NCBI RefSeq assembly: GCF_010120595.1
Contig: NZ_CP038020.1
Coordinates: 1,674,001-1,738,000, forward strand
DNA: 64,000 nucleotides
DNA from: Streptococcus thermophilus
GTDB lineage: Bacteria; Bacillota; Bacilli; Lactobacillales; Streptococcaceae
Direction of reading: 5' to 3'
Shown here piece after piece: positions 41,139-51,455 of the stretch. The stretch's first letter is position 1. Every line of letters starts with the position of its first letter. The notes under the pieces are model-generated. The model worked only from the letters and a program-made list of their open reading frames with translations. It ran no database searches and was not told where the DNA came from. Both the position numbers and the translations under genes were made by a program.

Positions 41139-42214
41139 TATTTCAATTCAAATTTTAATTCTGATGTTGGGCGTACAAGTCCACGTTCGTGTAGAGTTTC
41201 TGCAATTTGGACTGAGTTCCAAGCAGCACCTTTGAGGAGGTTATCTGAAACAACCCACATGTGTATACCTTTTTCAGCATCCAAGTCTTTACGGATACGT
41301 CCGACAAAGGTATCACGTGATCCAACAGCATTAACGGCTTGTGGGTAGACTTGGCTTGCAACGTCATCTTCAAGGACCGCACCTGGGAATGCTGCAATAG
41401 CGGCTTTCACTTCATCAATTGGTGCCACTGCTTTTGTTTCAATGTAGACAGACTCTGAGTGAGCTGACAAGACTGGAATACGTACACATGTTGCTGATAC
41501 GGCAATGCTATCGTCTTCCATGATTTTCTTAGTTTCGTTTGTCATCTTCATTTCTTCGTAAGTATAGTCATTTTCAGTGAAGACATCTATTTGAGCCAAG
41601 GCGTTAAAGGCGATTGGGTAATGCTTCTTATCGCCACCACATGGCAAGATTTCAGCTTTAACATCACGTGGGTTAACGCCGTCATTCAAAACTTCTTTCA
41701 ACTCACGTTGTGTTTCAAGGATTGCTCCCATACCAGCACCTGATACAGCTTGATAAGTTGACACGATGATACGGTCCAAGCCCCATTTTTGACGAACTGG
41801 CTCAAGTGCCACCATCATTTGGATAGTTGAACAGTTAGGACAAGCGATAATACCGTTGTGAGCATCAAGCGCATGTGCATTGACCTCAGGTACAACCAAT
41901 GGCACATCTGGATTTTGACGGAAGTAAGATGTGTTATCAACGACTACTGCACCGGCTTTAACAGCGTATGGTGCATATTTAGCAGAGGTAGATCCACCAG
42001 CTGAGAAAAGTGCAATGTCTACACCTTCAAATGCGTCTTCCGTCGTTTCTTCGATGGTCACGTCTTGACCTTTAAACTGCAAGACTTTTCCTGCAGAACG
42101 AGCAGACGCAAGGTAGCGAATTTTATCGATTGGAAGTGGTGATTCTTCCAACATTTTGATCATTTGAGCACCAACGGCACCTGTAGCACCGACAACAGCG
42201 ACTGTGTATCCCAT
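41138..42214 (-). CDS. asd: Aspartate-semialdehyde dehydrogenase
   Basis: Reduces aspartyl phosphate to aspartate semialdehyde with NADPH, the branch point to lysine, threonine and methionine. 358 residues: nucleotide motif VVGATGAVG (7-15), catalytic Cys128 (ACPNCSTIQ), substrate residues in [10 protein letters not shown]. Start MGYTVAVV with AGAGGTTTTACT upstream. Downstream neighbour dapA uses the product. A structured small RNA lies about 100 bases upstream. Confidence 0.97.
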   Translation of the reverse strand: MGYTVAVVGATGAVGAQMIKMLEESPLPIDKIRYLASARSAGKVLQFKGQDVTIEETTEDAFEGVDIALFSAGGSTSAKYAPYAVKAGAVVVDNTSYFRQNPDVPLVVPEVNAHALDAHNGIIACPNCSTIQMMVALEPVRQKWGLDRIIVSTYQAVSGAGMGAILETQRELKEVLNDGVNPRDVKAEILPCGGDKKHYPIAFNALAQIDVFTENDYTYEEMKMTNETKKIMEDDSIAVSATCVRIPVLSAHSESVYIETKAVAPIDEVKAAIAAFPGAVLEDDVASQVYPQAVNAVGSRDTFVGRIRKDLDAEKGIHMWVVSDNLLKGAAWNSVQIAETLHERGLVRPTSELKFELK

Positions 42215-42316
42215 AGTAAAACCTCTTTTGGAATTTTCTATCAATTTAGTTTAATAAATCTATTATACTATGTTTAAACCCAGTTGAAAAGGGTTAAAAG
42301 AGCAAGAATAACAGAA

Positions 42317-42466
42317 AAATCCCCTACCAAACGGCAAGGGATAAGAGGCATCTTTCGATGAGAGTAGCAGGTTCACACAACTACTCAAGGTCCGCTCCTG
42401 CGTTACAATTTAATGTTGACCTCCTCAGCGCAAAAGGCTCTAAAGAGCCAATCGACTCATCGCATA
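42317..42466 (-). ncRNA. asd-type structured RNA upstream of asd
   Basis: A compact transcript of about 150 bases: own promoter, a closing stem GCGATGAG / CTCATCG (about 42456 and 42357), inner stems such as GGCTCTTTAGAGCC (42436-42449), and a terminator hairpin ATCCC-TACC / GG-AGGGAT with a T-run (42317-42345). Position, orientation and layout match the asd RNA motif reported upstream of asd in lactic acid bacteria, which in S. pyogenes behaves as a separate small RNA. The terminator before asd fits a free sRNA or an attenuated leader. Confidence 0.68.
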
Positions 42467-42471
42467 CTCCT

Positions 42472-42499
42472 ATTCTAACATAATAGGTAACAGAGTCAA
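42472..42499 (-). promoter_or_regulatory. Promoter of the asd RNA
   Basis: TTGACT (42494-42499), 16-base spacer, TG-T-TAGAAT extended -10 (42472-42477) on the minus strand. Confidence 0.75.
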
Positions 42500-42548
42500 G
42501 CGGTTGAGTTCTACAAATACTTTCTTGCTTCCCTAATACTAAGAGATG

Positions 42549-43104
42549 TCATTTGACTAGCATGGTGATCAATAAATCACGGACCCAATCAGGATTTACC
42601 TTTGAATAATTGCGCAAGCTCCAACCGAAAGCCTTGGTAATGAAAAACTCAGTCTGTCCAAAGTTATTACAAATAACCTCAGCTAAAAGGTCTGTATCTG
42701 TCAATTCTTTACGTATAAGCTGGTGGTCAATGGCAATACGTCTCAACCAAAAATCCTCATCCAGACTCCATTGGCGCATGAAGTCCTTAGTTTCTGGATA
42801 GTGAAAAGTAATCTCCCCGATAATACGGTCTAATTGATCTATACTATCCCACCATGATTTGGTTTGAGCTAATTCCTTTAGCTTTGAAAAATCTTCAGGT
42901 CTAAACTCCTTCTTCTTTTTGTCCAGATAATCCATAGCAATATATTGAAACTCACGGTAGGGGTGTTGCCAACACTCTTCCATAAAAGTCCAGTCAATTG
43001 GATCCTTAATAAAAGGCTTAAAAAACTCTCTTTCAATCTTTCTGAGAATTGTTTTTTTGAACGCCAAGAAACCTGAATTTATTTTTCATATAGGCTTCCA
43101 TGTG
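42549..43104 (-). pseudogene. AlkD-like DNA alkylation repair protein, 5'-degraded
   Basis: HEAT-repeat DNA glycosylase family. The open C-terminal part (42549 to about 43058, TILRKIEREFFKPF ... DWVRDLLITML) has the typical KPFIKDPIDWTFMEECWQHPYREFQY and SKVNPDWV segments. Just upstream the matching N-terminal coding (MEAYMKNKFRFLGVQK) is one frame off at an A7 run (43052-43058), and further upstream (past 43104) the frame is lost again. About 50 N-terminal residues are missing. Bases 43105-43342 hold only this decayed 5' end and AT-rich sequence. Confidence 0.75.
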
Positions 43105-43342
43105 TGTACTTTAGCTGAGTCAGCTTGGTCCTCTTACAGTTTTAAAAGGATTTTTACCCATTTAGAAGGTTTCTGAGGCAATAGTCGGGCACTTGTTGTT
43201 TGGGACGTATAGGCTCCTTTACTACAAAGAAATTGGTTCACAGTTTAGAGCTTTTTCTACAGTTTCTCAAATATTAGTATCAATCTATCATTGTCAGATT
43301 GCATAATTAATTTGTCAACTTTGACTAGACATTTCCAGACTT

Positions 43343-43855
43343 CTACCGTATTTTTCTGACAGGACCATCTATGGTCTTTTGCATCCAGACGATATCATGC
43401 CATTGTTCAAACTTGTAACCAACTTTTGGAAAATGAGCCACTTGGATATAACCGCGTTTTTCATGCATGGCAATACTAGCCTCGTTCGGAACAGCAATAC
43501 AAGCTAAGAATCGCAAAAAGCCTCGTTTTTCAAGTTCCTCTTCGAGAGCACCATAGAGCTGGCTCCCCAAACCCCGACCACGCGCATCTTCATTCAGATA
43601 GATAGACAATTCTGTCGTCCAATCATAGGCTGTTCGAGCATAGTAGGGTGAGGCATAAGCATAACCGAGAACTTGTCCATCCTCTTCTGCTACTAGATAG
43701 GGGTATCTTTCAATCGTATTGCTGATGCGTTTTTCAAACTCTTGAACACTAGGAACCTCATATTCAAAGGTAATCGCCGTCTTCTCAACATAGGGTGCAT
43801 ATATGGCCTGAATAGCTTGTGCATCAGCCAAGTTGGCTGGACGAATGGTTATCAT
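43343..43855 (-). CDS. GNAT acetyltransferase, phosphinothricin acetyltransferase-like
   Basis: 170 residues, GNAT fold of the Pat/Bar type: IRPANLADAQAIQAIYAPYV at the start, acetyl-CoA loop in EDARGRGLGSQLYGALEEEL, then CIAVPNEASIAMHEKRGY. Proteins of this kind acetylate amino groups of methionine sulfoximine, phosphinothricin or other amino acids; the true substrate is unknown. ATG at 43853-43855 with GAAGGAG 7 bases upstream. The ISL3 remnant inserted 30 bases before its start, so its promoter may have been altered. Confidence 0.85.
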   Translation of the reverse strand: MITIRPANLADAQAIQAIYAPYVEKTAITFEYEVPSVQEFEKRISNTIERYPYLVAEEDGQVLGYAYASPYYARTAYDWTTELSIYLNEDARGRGLGSQLYGALEEELEKRGFLRFLACIAVPNEASIAMHEKRGYIQVAHFPKVGYKFEQWHDIVWMQKTIDGPVRKIR

Positions 43856-43893
43856 CAATTTCTCCTTCGGACTTCATTATCTTTATTTTAAAC

Positions 43894-44855
43894 GGCTCTA
43901 TAATTTCTGTAGTGGGTAAAACCACTGTAGAGATTATAGAGCTTTTTAAGTATACACAAAAAGTCCCATAAGAACTATAATAAAGAGCGACAAAACCATC
44001 ATTAGGAAGAACTCATGAGGCTTATTAAGAATACCACAGAATTAATCGGAATTAAAGACCCTAACATCATTATTCTCTTGTTTTTGAAACGGATACTCAT
44101 ATTGAGGTTCAAGCAAAACTGGATTATCCTGTATACGAAACTACTTTTTGAAGTATCCATTGGAAATCCGACAACAGGTACAATTTATCACGATGGATAT
44201 GTCTGGAGCTTATATTCCACTGGCTCGCAAACTCTTTCCTAACGCCAAAAATCGTTCCTGATCGATTTCACATTATCCAGCACCTTGGACGTGCCTTTTT
44301 AAAGACAAGAATTGCCATTATGAACCAGTTTAATAAGAATTCACTACCTTATTGAGATTTAAAAAATCACTGGCGACTTTTTCAAAAGGACAGTCGTAAG
44401 CGATCTCTCAACTCCTTCTATTCAAAGACCTTCAGACAAACTTTAGTACCACATGAAATCATTGAGAAGACATTGGTATTTTCAGAAGAGATCGCTAATG
44501 CCTACAAACTTTATCAGCTTTTACTTTTCACTTTCAGGAGAAGAGAGTAGATTAGTTCTTTGAGTTAATAGAGGAGAACATAAGCAAGGTCAATCATTAT
44601 CTTCAAACTGTCTTTAGGACTTTTCTTAGACACAAGAAATCCATCAAAAACGCACTAGAAACAGACTATTCAAACGCGAAACTTGAAGCGACTAACAAGT
44701 TGATTAAAGACATCAAACGGTTGGGCTTTGGTTTTAGAAACTTCATCAACTTTAGGAAGCGTGTCTTCATCACTCTGAACATACAAAAAGAGAAAACCTA
44801 TCCGGTCCTCTCTAGATGTTAGATTTTCGTAACCCACTACAGTTGACAAGGAGCC
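43894..44855 (+). mobile_element. Internally deleted ISL3-family element (IS1193-like)
   Basis: Ends GGCTCTATAATTTCTGTAGT... and ...CTACAGTTGACAAGGAGCC are inverted ISL3-type termini. A perfect 8 bp duplication TTTTAAAC flanks it (43886-43893 and 44856-44863). At 962 bp it is well short of a typical 1.4 kb ISL3 element. The left end forms the same long hairpin (43894-43942) as the copy at 12976. Confidence 0.88.
44015..44822 (+). pseudogene. ISL3 transposase remnant
   Basis: Starts MRLIKNTTELIGIKDPNII, loses the zinc-finger/HTH part by deletion, then shows the catalytic region DMSGAYIPLARKLFPNAK with the DDE aspartate, followed by HIIQHLGRAFLKTRIAIMNQFNK, and near the end TNKLIKDIKRLGFGFRNFINFRKR, all split by several frameshifts and stops. 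Inactive. Confidence 0.85.
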
Positions 44856-44907
44856 TTTTAAACTTTTAAAAAAAGAGGGCTCAACCCTCTTCTTACAAAA
44901 ATTGACA

Positions 44908-46481
44908 TTACATCAATGGCGCAACTAGTCTGGCCAATAAACCTAGGGTCTTTTGATAGAATGGAAGATTTTTAACATCAGTCGTGCTGACTCGGTGACA
45001 CTGGTCTTTTGTCGCTTGGAAATCTTCCTCAATATCAAGAACCGAAGAAGTCCCATAAAGATAGGTCGCACACTCAAAATGATGATATAGACTTCGGTAA
45101 TCTAAATTAATCGTTCCTACAACAGCCCTACTATTATCACTTACAAAGACCTTAGCATGAATAAATCCAGGGGTGTACTCATAGATTTTAACGCCAGAGG
45201 CCAGCAGTGTTGGGTAGTAGGTCTTAGCTAGGTAGTAAGCTGACTTTTTATCAGGAATACCAGGCATGATGATAGTAACGTCTACCCCACGCTCAGCCGC
45301 AAATTTCAATGCATGTAATAACTCACCATCTAAAATAAGATAAGGTGTCATGATATGAACAAAATCACGGGCATGGTTAAGAATATCAATATAGACATTC
45401 TTACCAACTTTATCCTTGTCTAATGGAATATCTCCATAAGGAACAACAAAGCCAAGAGTGTCAAAGCACTCATGTTCAACCATATACGGTGTCACATCTA
45501 GCAGTTCATGAGAGTAGGTCCACATCTGCAGAAATAGGACTATGAAAGTATCAACCGCTGGCCCCTCCAGCATAAGGGCGGTATCTTTCCAATAACCAAA
45601 ACGCTCAATCTTGTTAATATACTCGTCAGCTAAATTAACCCCACCTGTGAAAGCAACCTTACCATCAATCAGCAAAATTTTTCTATGGTCACGGTAATTA
45701 TAATAGGTCGACAAGAATGGCGTCACTGATGCAAAAACACGAGACTGAATTCCTATATTTTGCAAACGTTTCTTATAGTCGAAACTTAAGGTTGAGAATT
45801 CATTCATGCCATCATACAGTACTCGAACTTCCACCCCTTCTTGAACCTTCTGTTTCAAGATTGCTAGGATTTCACCCAACATCTCACCTTCACCAATGAT
45901 GAAATATTCCAAGAAAATATACTTCTCTGCTTTAAGGAGCTGTTTCTTCATTTCTTCAAACTTGTCTTCACCACTTGGGAAATAGGTCGTCTTCGTGTGA
46001 CGATAAACTGGAAAAGAACCATTCACATTTTCAAGATATTGGACCAAGTTATAGTTGCTCGTGTGACGCTGCTTAAGCTCTTCGAGGGCCTGATTATCCT
46101 GTTTCAGAATACCAGAACTGCGGTCAATATTGCTCTGAATAGCACGCTTCATCCCTGTGTAACCTATATCAAGTTTCGTATAAGCCAAGAGCAAGGCTCC
46201 GATAATTGGAAAAGGCAATACAATCAGGAGCCAAGTGTTGACGGCTGTTGGTTCCATATCACTTTGGAAGAGATAGATAATGGCCAGAATACAAAGGACT
46301 ACTTCTGTTACTTGCAGGTGTATCCTATATTGATGCAACCAGAGGTAAGACATGGCCACAACAACAAGCTGCAGTATAATGATTAAGAAGATAATCGTAG
46401 CACGACTAAATATTCCACGAAGAAAGCCTCGACGACTCTTATCATAAAGACGTTCAATTTTAGCTTCGTTTTTGATAGCAT
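44908..46481 (-). pseudogene. cls: Cardiolipin synthase with 5' frameshift
   Basis: Membrane enzyme joining two phosphatidylglycerols into cardiolipin. Two N-terminal membrane helices and two PLD motifs, YNYRDHRKILLIDG and GFIHAKVFVSDN, are intact, as is the C-terminal hydrophobic end. The ATG with the only good Shine-Dalgarno (AAAGGAG, ATG at 46479-46481) reads MLSKT and stops after 32 codons. One extra A in the A5 run (46469-46473) would give MLSKNEAKIERLYDKSRRGFL and join the main frame. As it stands, translation could begin only inside the second helix region (GTG 46357-46359). Either a true 5' lesion, slippage-rescued, or a sequencing error. Confidence 0.72.
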
Positions 46482-46546
46482 GACTCCTTTCCCTTTTTAA
46501 ATAATCTTATTATAACAAAAAATGACTTAATTAATTTAAATTTTCT

Positions 46547-48334
46547 TTAATGACTATCTTGGCTCAACTTATCTAATAAAGCTTGAGCTACTTTTTCAGG
46601 AATTCCAAGAGCTTGGATGTCTTCGACACTGGCTTGTTGGATAGCCGTCATTGATTTGAAGTTTTTGAGGAGTTTTTGTTTGCGTTTAGGTCCCAACCCC
46701 TCCACGCCATCAAGTTTGGAACTGAAACTATTCTTACTACGGACTTGTCGATGGAAGGTGATGGCAAAGCGGTGTACTTCATCCTGAATACGGTGAAGGA
46801 GGAAAAATTCCTCGGATTGACGTGGCAAATCAATGACTCGCAAGGGATCTCCAAAGAGCAATTCATTGGTTTGGTGCTTGTCATTTTTCTGAAGACCTGC
46901 AACCGGGATAGATAGATTCAGCTCATTACGAAGCACGTCCTTAGCGACATTGACCTGACCTTGACCACCATCCATGATAATGAGGTCTGGTGGGGTTAGA
47001 CCATCACGTTTGACACGACTATAACGGCGACGAATGACCTCACGCATGCTGGCATAATCGTCAGGCCCTTCAACCGTCTTAATCTTGTATTTGCGGTACT
47101 CTTTTTTATTAGGTTTGCCGTTCTCAAAAACGACCATGGCAGATACAGGGCTCGTTCCCATGATGTTAGAGTTATCGAAGGACTCGATGCGAACCGGTGT
47201 CGGAATTCCCATGAGTTTGCCTAGATTTTCAATGGCTCCTTGGGTCTTGGCTATATCTTTTTCAAGAAGATCAAATTTTTGAGTCAGGCTGACACGGGCA
47301 TTTTTCGTTGCCAGATTAACCAACTGCTTTTTCTCGCCTCTTTGCGGTTTAAAAATCTTGACTTCATCTCCGACCAGAGCTTCGACAGACTCTTGATCAA
47401 TGTCTCCAGGAATAAAAATTTCCCTAGGCTTAAGATGACGACTATCCAGGTAAAATTGACCCATATAGGTCAGAAAATCTTCCTCAGCATCATTATAGTA
47501 AGGGAACATATTGACATCACGCTGGATGAGTTTCCCTTGGCGAACAAAGAAAACTTGAACACACATCCAACCCTTGTCCACGTAGTAACCGAAGATATCA
47601 CGGTCCTGCATGTCCTGACGGATAACCCTTTGCTTGGTCCTCAGTGTCGATACCGCCTCAATCAAATCGCGATACTCCGCTGCACGCTCAAACTCCATCT
47701 GATCAGACATGTCCTTCATCTTGGCCTTAAGCTGGTTAACGATTTTATCATCATAACCGTTTAGAAAATTCTTGACATCCTCAACCAAACCTTGCCAATA
47801 GTCCTCAGTGGTGTGACAGATGGTGTGGGCATTACATTGGCCAATATGGTAATAGAAACAGACCTTGTTAGCAGGATTTTTACATTTCTTAAAGGGGAAA
47901 ATACGGTCCAACAGCTTCTTGATTTCATTGGCTGCACCAGAGTCTGGGTAAGGACCAAAATAGAGACCACCATCCTTCTTAACCTGGCGGGTAATCAAGA
48001 GCCTTGGATAGAGTTCCTTAGTAATCTTGATAAATGGATAAGACTTGCCATCCTTGAGGCGGATGTTGAATTTGGGCATATTCTCTTGGATGAGGTTAAT
48101 TTCCAAAAGCAAGGCCTCGATATTAGACTCGGTAACGATAAATTCAAAGTCTGCAATCTCGGATACCAGAAGCTCCGTCTTGGTATCATGACTTCCACGA
48201 AAATAGCTACGCACACGATTTTTTAGATTTTTAGCCTTACCGACATAGATAATATTGCCAAATTTGTCCTTATGGAGATAACATCCCGGGTTGTTTGGGA
48301 GCAATTCCAACTTATGTTTAATCAGATCGTTCAT
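46547..48334 (-). CDS. uvrC: Excinuclease ABC subunit C
   Basis: Makes both incisions in nucleotide excision repair with UvrAB. 595 residues: GIY-YIG nuclease ([19 protein letters not shown], 16-34), cysteine cluster near 150-170, UVR motif ([16 protein letters not shown]), RNase H-like nuclease domain ([19 protein letters not shown]) and C-terminal helix-hairpin-helix pair. Complete, single gene. Confidence 0.97.
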   Translation of the reverse strand: MNDLIKHKLELLPNNPGCYLHKDKFGNIIYVGKAKNLKNRVRSYFRGSHDTKTELLVSEIADFEFIVTESNIEALLLEINLIQENMPKFNIRLKDGKSYPFIKITKELYPRLLITRQVKKDGGLYFGPYPDSGAANEIKKLLDRIFPFKKCKNPANKVCFYYHIGQCNAHTICHTTEDYWQGLVEDVKNFLNGYDDKIVNQLKAKMKDMSDQMEFERAAEYRDLIEAVSTLRTKQRVIRQDMQDRDIFGYYVDKGWMCVQVFFVRQGKLIQRDVNMFPYYNDAEEDFLTYMGQFYLDSRHLKPREIFIPGDIDQESVEALVGDEVKIFKPQRGEKKQLVNLATKNARVSLTQKFDLLEKDIAKTQGAIENLGKLMGIPTPVRIESFDNSNIMGTSPVSAMVVFENGKPNKKEYRKYKIKTVEGPDDYASMREVIRRRYSRVKRDGLTPPDLIIMDGGQGQVNVAKDVLRNELNLSIPVAGLQKNDKHQTNELLFGDPLRVIDLPRQSEEFFLLHRIQDEVHRFAITFHRQVRSKNSFSSKLDGVEGLGPKRKQKLLKNFKSMTAIQQASVEDIQALGIPEKVAQALLDKLSQDSH

Positions 48335-48393
48335 GCCCTCATTGTAACAAAAAAAGAGCAGAAAAGCTCTTCGAAATCATGGCTATCATAGCT

Positions 48394-49110
48394 CTACTTA
48401 GACAAAATTTTCAGGATTTCCTCATAGTTTTTGACTTGATAGGTTGGAACAGCTGGAGTCTTATTGACTAGGTTCCTTGGATTGAACCAGACACTATCAA
48501 TGCCTGCATTATTACCACCTTGGATATCAGCAGTTAGACTATCACCAATTATGAAAGCTGAGCTTGGATGAAAATCATGGACCTGATTGGTAATTTTAAC
48601 AAAAAAGTCTGTAGATGGTTTGTGGGCACCCACCTCATCAGAGATGAAAATATAGTCGAAGAAAGGTAAGATACTTGAAGCCTGCAGGCGGAAATGTTGG
48701 ATAAAACCAACTCCATTAGTTGCTGCATAAATCTTATGACCACGATCTTTGACATCCGCTAAAAAGCATAATCTTGAGGAAGTTCCTGCCCCTGTTGACT
48801 CAAAAAATGTTGGTAACGGCCAGCTAAGTGACTACCATCTACTTCTTTTCCAAAGTGCTCAAAGAGACGTGAAAAGCGCGTACGAAGTAATTCAGGATTT
48901 GTAAGCAAACCATGGTTGAGGTCTTCCCCACATGGCACGATTCATGGGAATATAGTAGTCTTTATAAACCTGAATCTCTTGGGAAGCCACACCAGCCTCT
49001 TCTAGTAGGAAAGTTAAGGCCAAATCTTCAGCACGGTCAAAATCTAGGAGAGTGTGGTCGAGGTCGAAAAGTAGGAATTTGTATGGCAAGAGTAATATTC
49101 TTTCAGAATT
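48394..49110 (-). pseudogene. HAD-family nucleotidase (YjjG-like), frameshifted
   Basis: Noncanonical pyrimidine nucleotidase type: KFLLFDLDHTLLDFDRAEDLAL carries HAD motif I, and the far part (GAHKPSTDFFVKI, FIIGDSLTADIQGGNNAG) carries motifs III and IV. The two ends are in different frames with at least two shifts between 48630 and 48900. The likely first codon is a TTG near 49086, where most relatives have ATG. Confidence 0.8.
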
Positions 49111-49276
49111 CATTCTGAGTTGATTATACAACAATCCCACAATCGTTGACATTCAGCTGACCAACCATTAAGACTACAAGGTGATTACCTGCCTACCACC
49201 ACATTATCAATGAAAATATTGACATCAGAGGTGACTTTTCATAAAAAAGTTAACGTAAAACATATAGGAGGTTAAC

Positions 49277-49818
49277 ATAAATAAACAAAACCTGTTCCAT
49301 AATCTTAATTGCACTAGGTGCTGCCTTAATCGTAGCTCTATCGCCATTTCAGATTGCTTTAGGACCTATTTCCTATCACACTTCAAACATTGGTAATCGG
49401 CTTAATTGCTACACTTATCGCCCTAAAGAAGCAACTCTTTCCGTTTTACTTTACCTTTTATTAGGAGAAATTGATCTACCAGTTTTCTCTGGTGGCAATG
49501 ATGGTCTTCACACCTTTATTGGACAAACTGGTGGATTTTTACTTTTCTTCCCACTAAGAGCATTAGTCACATCACTGATCGCAAATCGTAAGAAAAGCCT
49601 AATACAAATTTTCATCGCAAACTTTTTAGGTGAAGTGGTCATTTTCATCGGAGGTGCCATTGGCTTTATAATTTTCACTCACTCTCTTATCCTAACTACT
49701 CTAAAATTGGTAGTCCTACCATTTGTACTACCAGACTTCATCAAAATTACCTTAACAACACTATTTAGTCTCTTGTTACTAAAAGCACTTCAATCTCAGT
49801 CTTACTTTAAAATTTAAA
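49277..49818 (+). pseudogene. bioY: BioY biotin ECF S component, start lost and frameshifted
   Basis: Membrane S component for biotin uptake. An AGGAGG site is followed at 49277-49279 by ATA, where the start ATG would be expected. The reading then changes frame at least twice: ILIALGAALIVALSPFQIALGPI, ...TLVIGLIATL..., and finally YRPKEATLSVLLYLLLGEIDLPVFSGG to the end at 49818. The later part (HTFIGQTGGFLLFFPLRA) is clearly BioY-like. Biotin uptake by this gene is lost. Confidence 0.82.
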
Positions 49819-49827
49819 AATAGCTAA

Positions 49828-49890
49828 AAACACCACTCAGTCTGAAGGTATTTCGTAAAGAAACGGTTCAGGTTGGGTGGTTTTTTCTTG
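49828..49890. terminator. Bidirectional terminator between bioY remnant and the transport operon
   Basis: Imperfect stem CCACTCAGTCTGAA / TTCAGGTTGGGTGG with T-runs on both strands. The gap to 50057 otherwise shows nothing. Confidence 0.65.
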
Positions 49891-50057
49891 TCCATTTTTG
49901 CTCATTTTTCTTTAGTTAATCATTCCAAAAATTTTATACATTGCTACTACTAAGTAATTGTTGAAGAAGTCTTAACATGTCAACAAACGAATAAATAAAG
50001 ATGTATTTATTGAAATTACTAACGTTAATAAGCTAAAACACCAATAGTGTTAAATAT

Positions 50058-50684
50058 CTAAACAGAATATTCCTTTTGGAACAACTCTTCAACAAGACAA
50101 ATTATTAAGTTTGTCAATAAGCTTAGACCTACATTTAAGATAATTCCCCATAAAAGTTTTGTAAGATTCATCGTACGTAGCCCATCAAAGAGTATGACTC
50201 CGAGACCGCCTGCATTAATCGTTGCTCCAATTGTAGCGATTGCAATAATGGCAGTTGAAGCCAATCTTAAACCAGCGAAAAATGACTTTTGAGCTAAAGG
50301 AAATTGAATCTTTAACAAAATCTGCCACTTAGTCATCCCCATAGCCTTTGCTGCTTCAATAACATGTTTATCAACTTGTGATAGTCCTGACAAAAAAGTT
50401 CGAACTAAAATATATTGAGCATAAATAACTAAGACAATGATAGCTGTTGTTTGACCTAATCCCGTAATAGGTATCAAGAGAGCAAATAAAGCAAATGAAG
50501 GAATGGCATACATTAAAGAAAAAAGATAAATAGTAACATGACTAAATTCTTTATAAAAGTTAAGAAATATTGTAACAAAAATTGCTAATACAATTGCAGT
50601 AACTATCGCAATAAAACTTATCTCAATATGTTCTAGTAAAGCACTAAGAAATTCATCATAAGAATTTCTAAAAACATCAAACAT
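50058..50684 (-). CDS. Betaine-type (QAT) ABC transporter permease 2
   Basis: 208-residue inner-membrane permease of the OpuC/YehW family, about five helices, with the EAA-like loop EAAKAMGMTKWQILLKIQFPLA. Start set at MFDVFRNS (ATG at 50682-50684, GGGGGTAGGAAT upstream). Last gene of the operon and begins 4 bases after the ATPase stop. Its gene order (permease, binding protein, ATPase, permease) is that of YehZYXW/OpuC importers for quaternary ammonium compounds. The context (see 53070-57358) suggests a histidine-derived betaine as cargo. Confidence 0.88.
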   Translation of the reverse strand: MFDVFRNSYDEFLSALLEHIEISFIAIVTAIVLAIFVTIFLNFYKEFSHVTIYLFSLMYAIPSFALFALLIPITGLGQTTAIIVLVIYAQYILVRTFLSGLSQVDKHVIEAAKAMGMTKWQILLKIQFPLAQKSFFAGLRLASTAIIAIATIGATINAGGLGVILFDGLRTMNLTKLLWGIILNVGLSLLTNLIICLVEELFQKEYSV

Positions 50685-50688
50685 ATTC

Positions 50689-51444
50689 CTACCCCCATAA
50701 GCTTTCTTGGTTTTTGGCTGTATCAAGTAGTCGCTTAACAAAATCATTTGCAGGTTTCTTTAAAATGGCTTCTGGTGTATCAAATTGCGCAATTTTTCCT
50801 TCGTCCATAATCATAACTCGAGTTCCCAATTTAAATGCTTCGTAAATATCATGAGTGATAAAAACAAAGGTTTTATTTGGGTATGTTTTATGAATCGTCA
50901 ACAGTTCTTCTTGTAATTCACTTCTTGTAATGGCATCGATAGCCCCAAAAGGTTCGTCAAAAAGCGTCACACTGGGATCTGCAGCCAAAGCTCGTGCTAC
51001 TCCAACACGTTGCTGCTGACCACCAGATAATTCATTAGGATATCTCTTAGCATATTGATCATAAGGTAGCTTGATTAATGATAATAACTCTGACACACGC
51101 GCCTTTATTGTTTTTTTGTCCCAATTAAGTAATTTTGGAACAGTAGCGATGTTTTCTTCAACTGTCTGATGAGGAAAAAGTCCAATCTGTTGAACAACAT
51201 AACCTATACGACGTCGTAACGTAATTTCATCTAGCTGATCAATTTGGCTACCATCAAATATTACAGCTCCTGAGCTGGGTTCTATGAGACGATTTATCAT
51301 TTTTAAAGTAGTCGTTTTTCCAGATCCAGATGTACCTAAGATGGTAATAAATTCTCCTGTTTTTATCGAAAAATTAAGATTATCAATAACAATCTTATCA
51401 CCGTAACGCTTTGTCACATGATCAAATTTTATTATTTCTGTCAT
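50689..51444 (-). CDS. Betaine-type (QAT) ABC transporter ATPase
   Basis: 251 residues: Walker A GTSGSGKTT (35-43), Q-loop, signature LSGGQQQRVGVARAL, Walker B VTLFDEPFGAID, and switch His in FVFITHD. It is a short QAT ATPase without the C-terminal CBS pair of OpuCA/OpuAA, so osmotic gating is not expected. 11 bases downstream of the binding-protein gene. Confidence 0.92.
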   Translation of the reverse strand: MTEIIKFDHVTKRYGDKIVIDNLNFSIKTGEFITILGTSGSGKTTTLKMINRLIEPSSGAVIFDGSQIDQLDEITLRRRIGYVVQQIGLFPHQTVEENIATVPKLLNWDKKTIKARVSELLSLIKLPYDQYAKRYPNELSGGQQQRVGVARALAADPSVTLFDEPFGAIDAITRSELQEELLTIHKTYPNKTFVFITHDIYEAFKLGTRVMIMDEGKIAQFDTPEAILKKPANDFVKRLLDTAKNQESLWG

Positions 51445-51455
51445 ACATTTTCTCT

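Noticed and set aside
41028..41348. Plus-strand open frame opposite asd
   Set aside because: It is a shadow of asd codon bias, with no ribosome site or recognisable protein.
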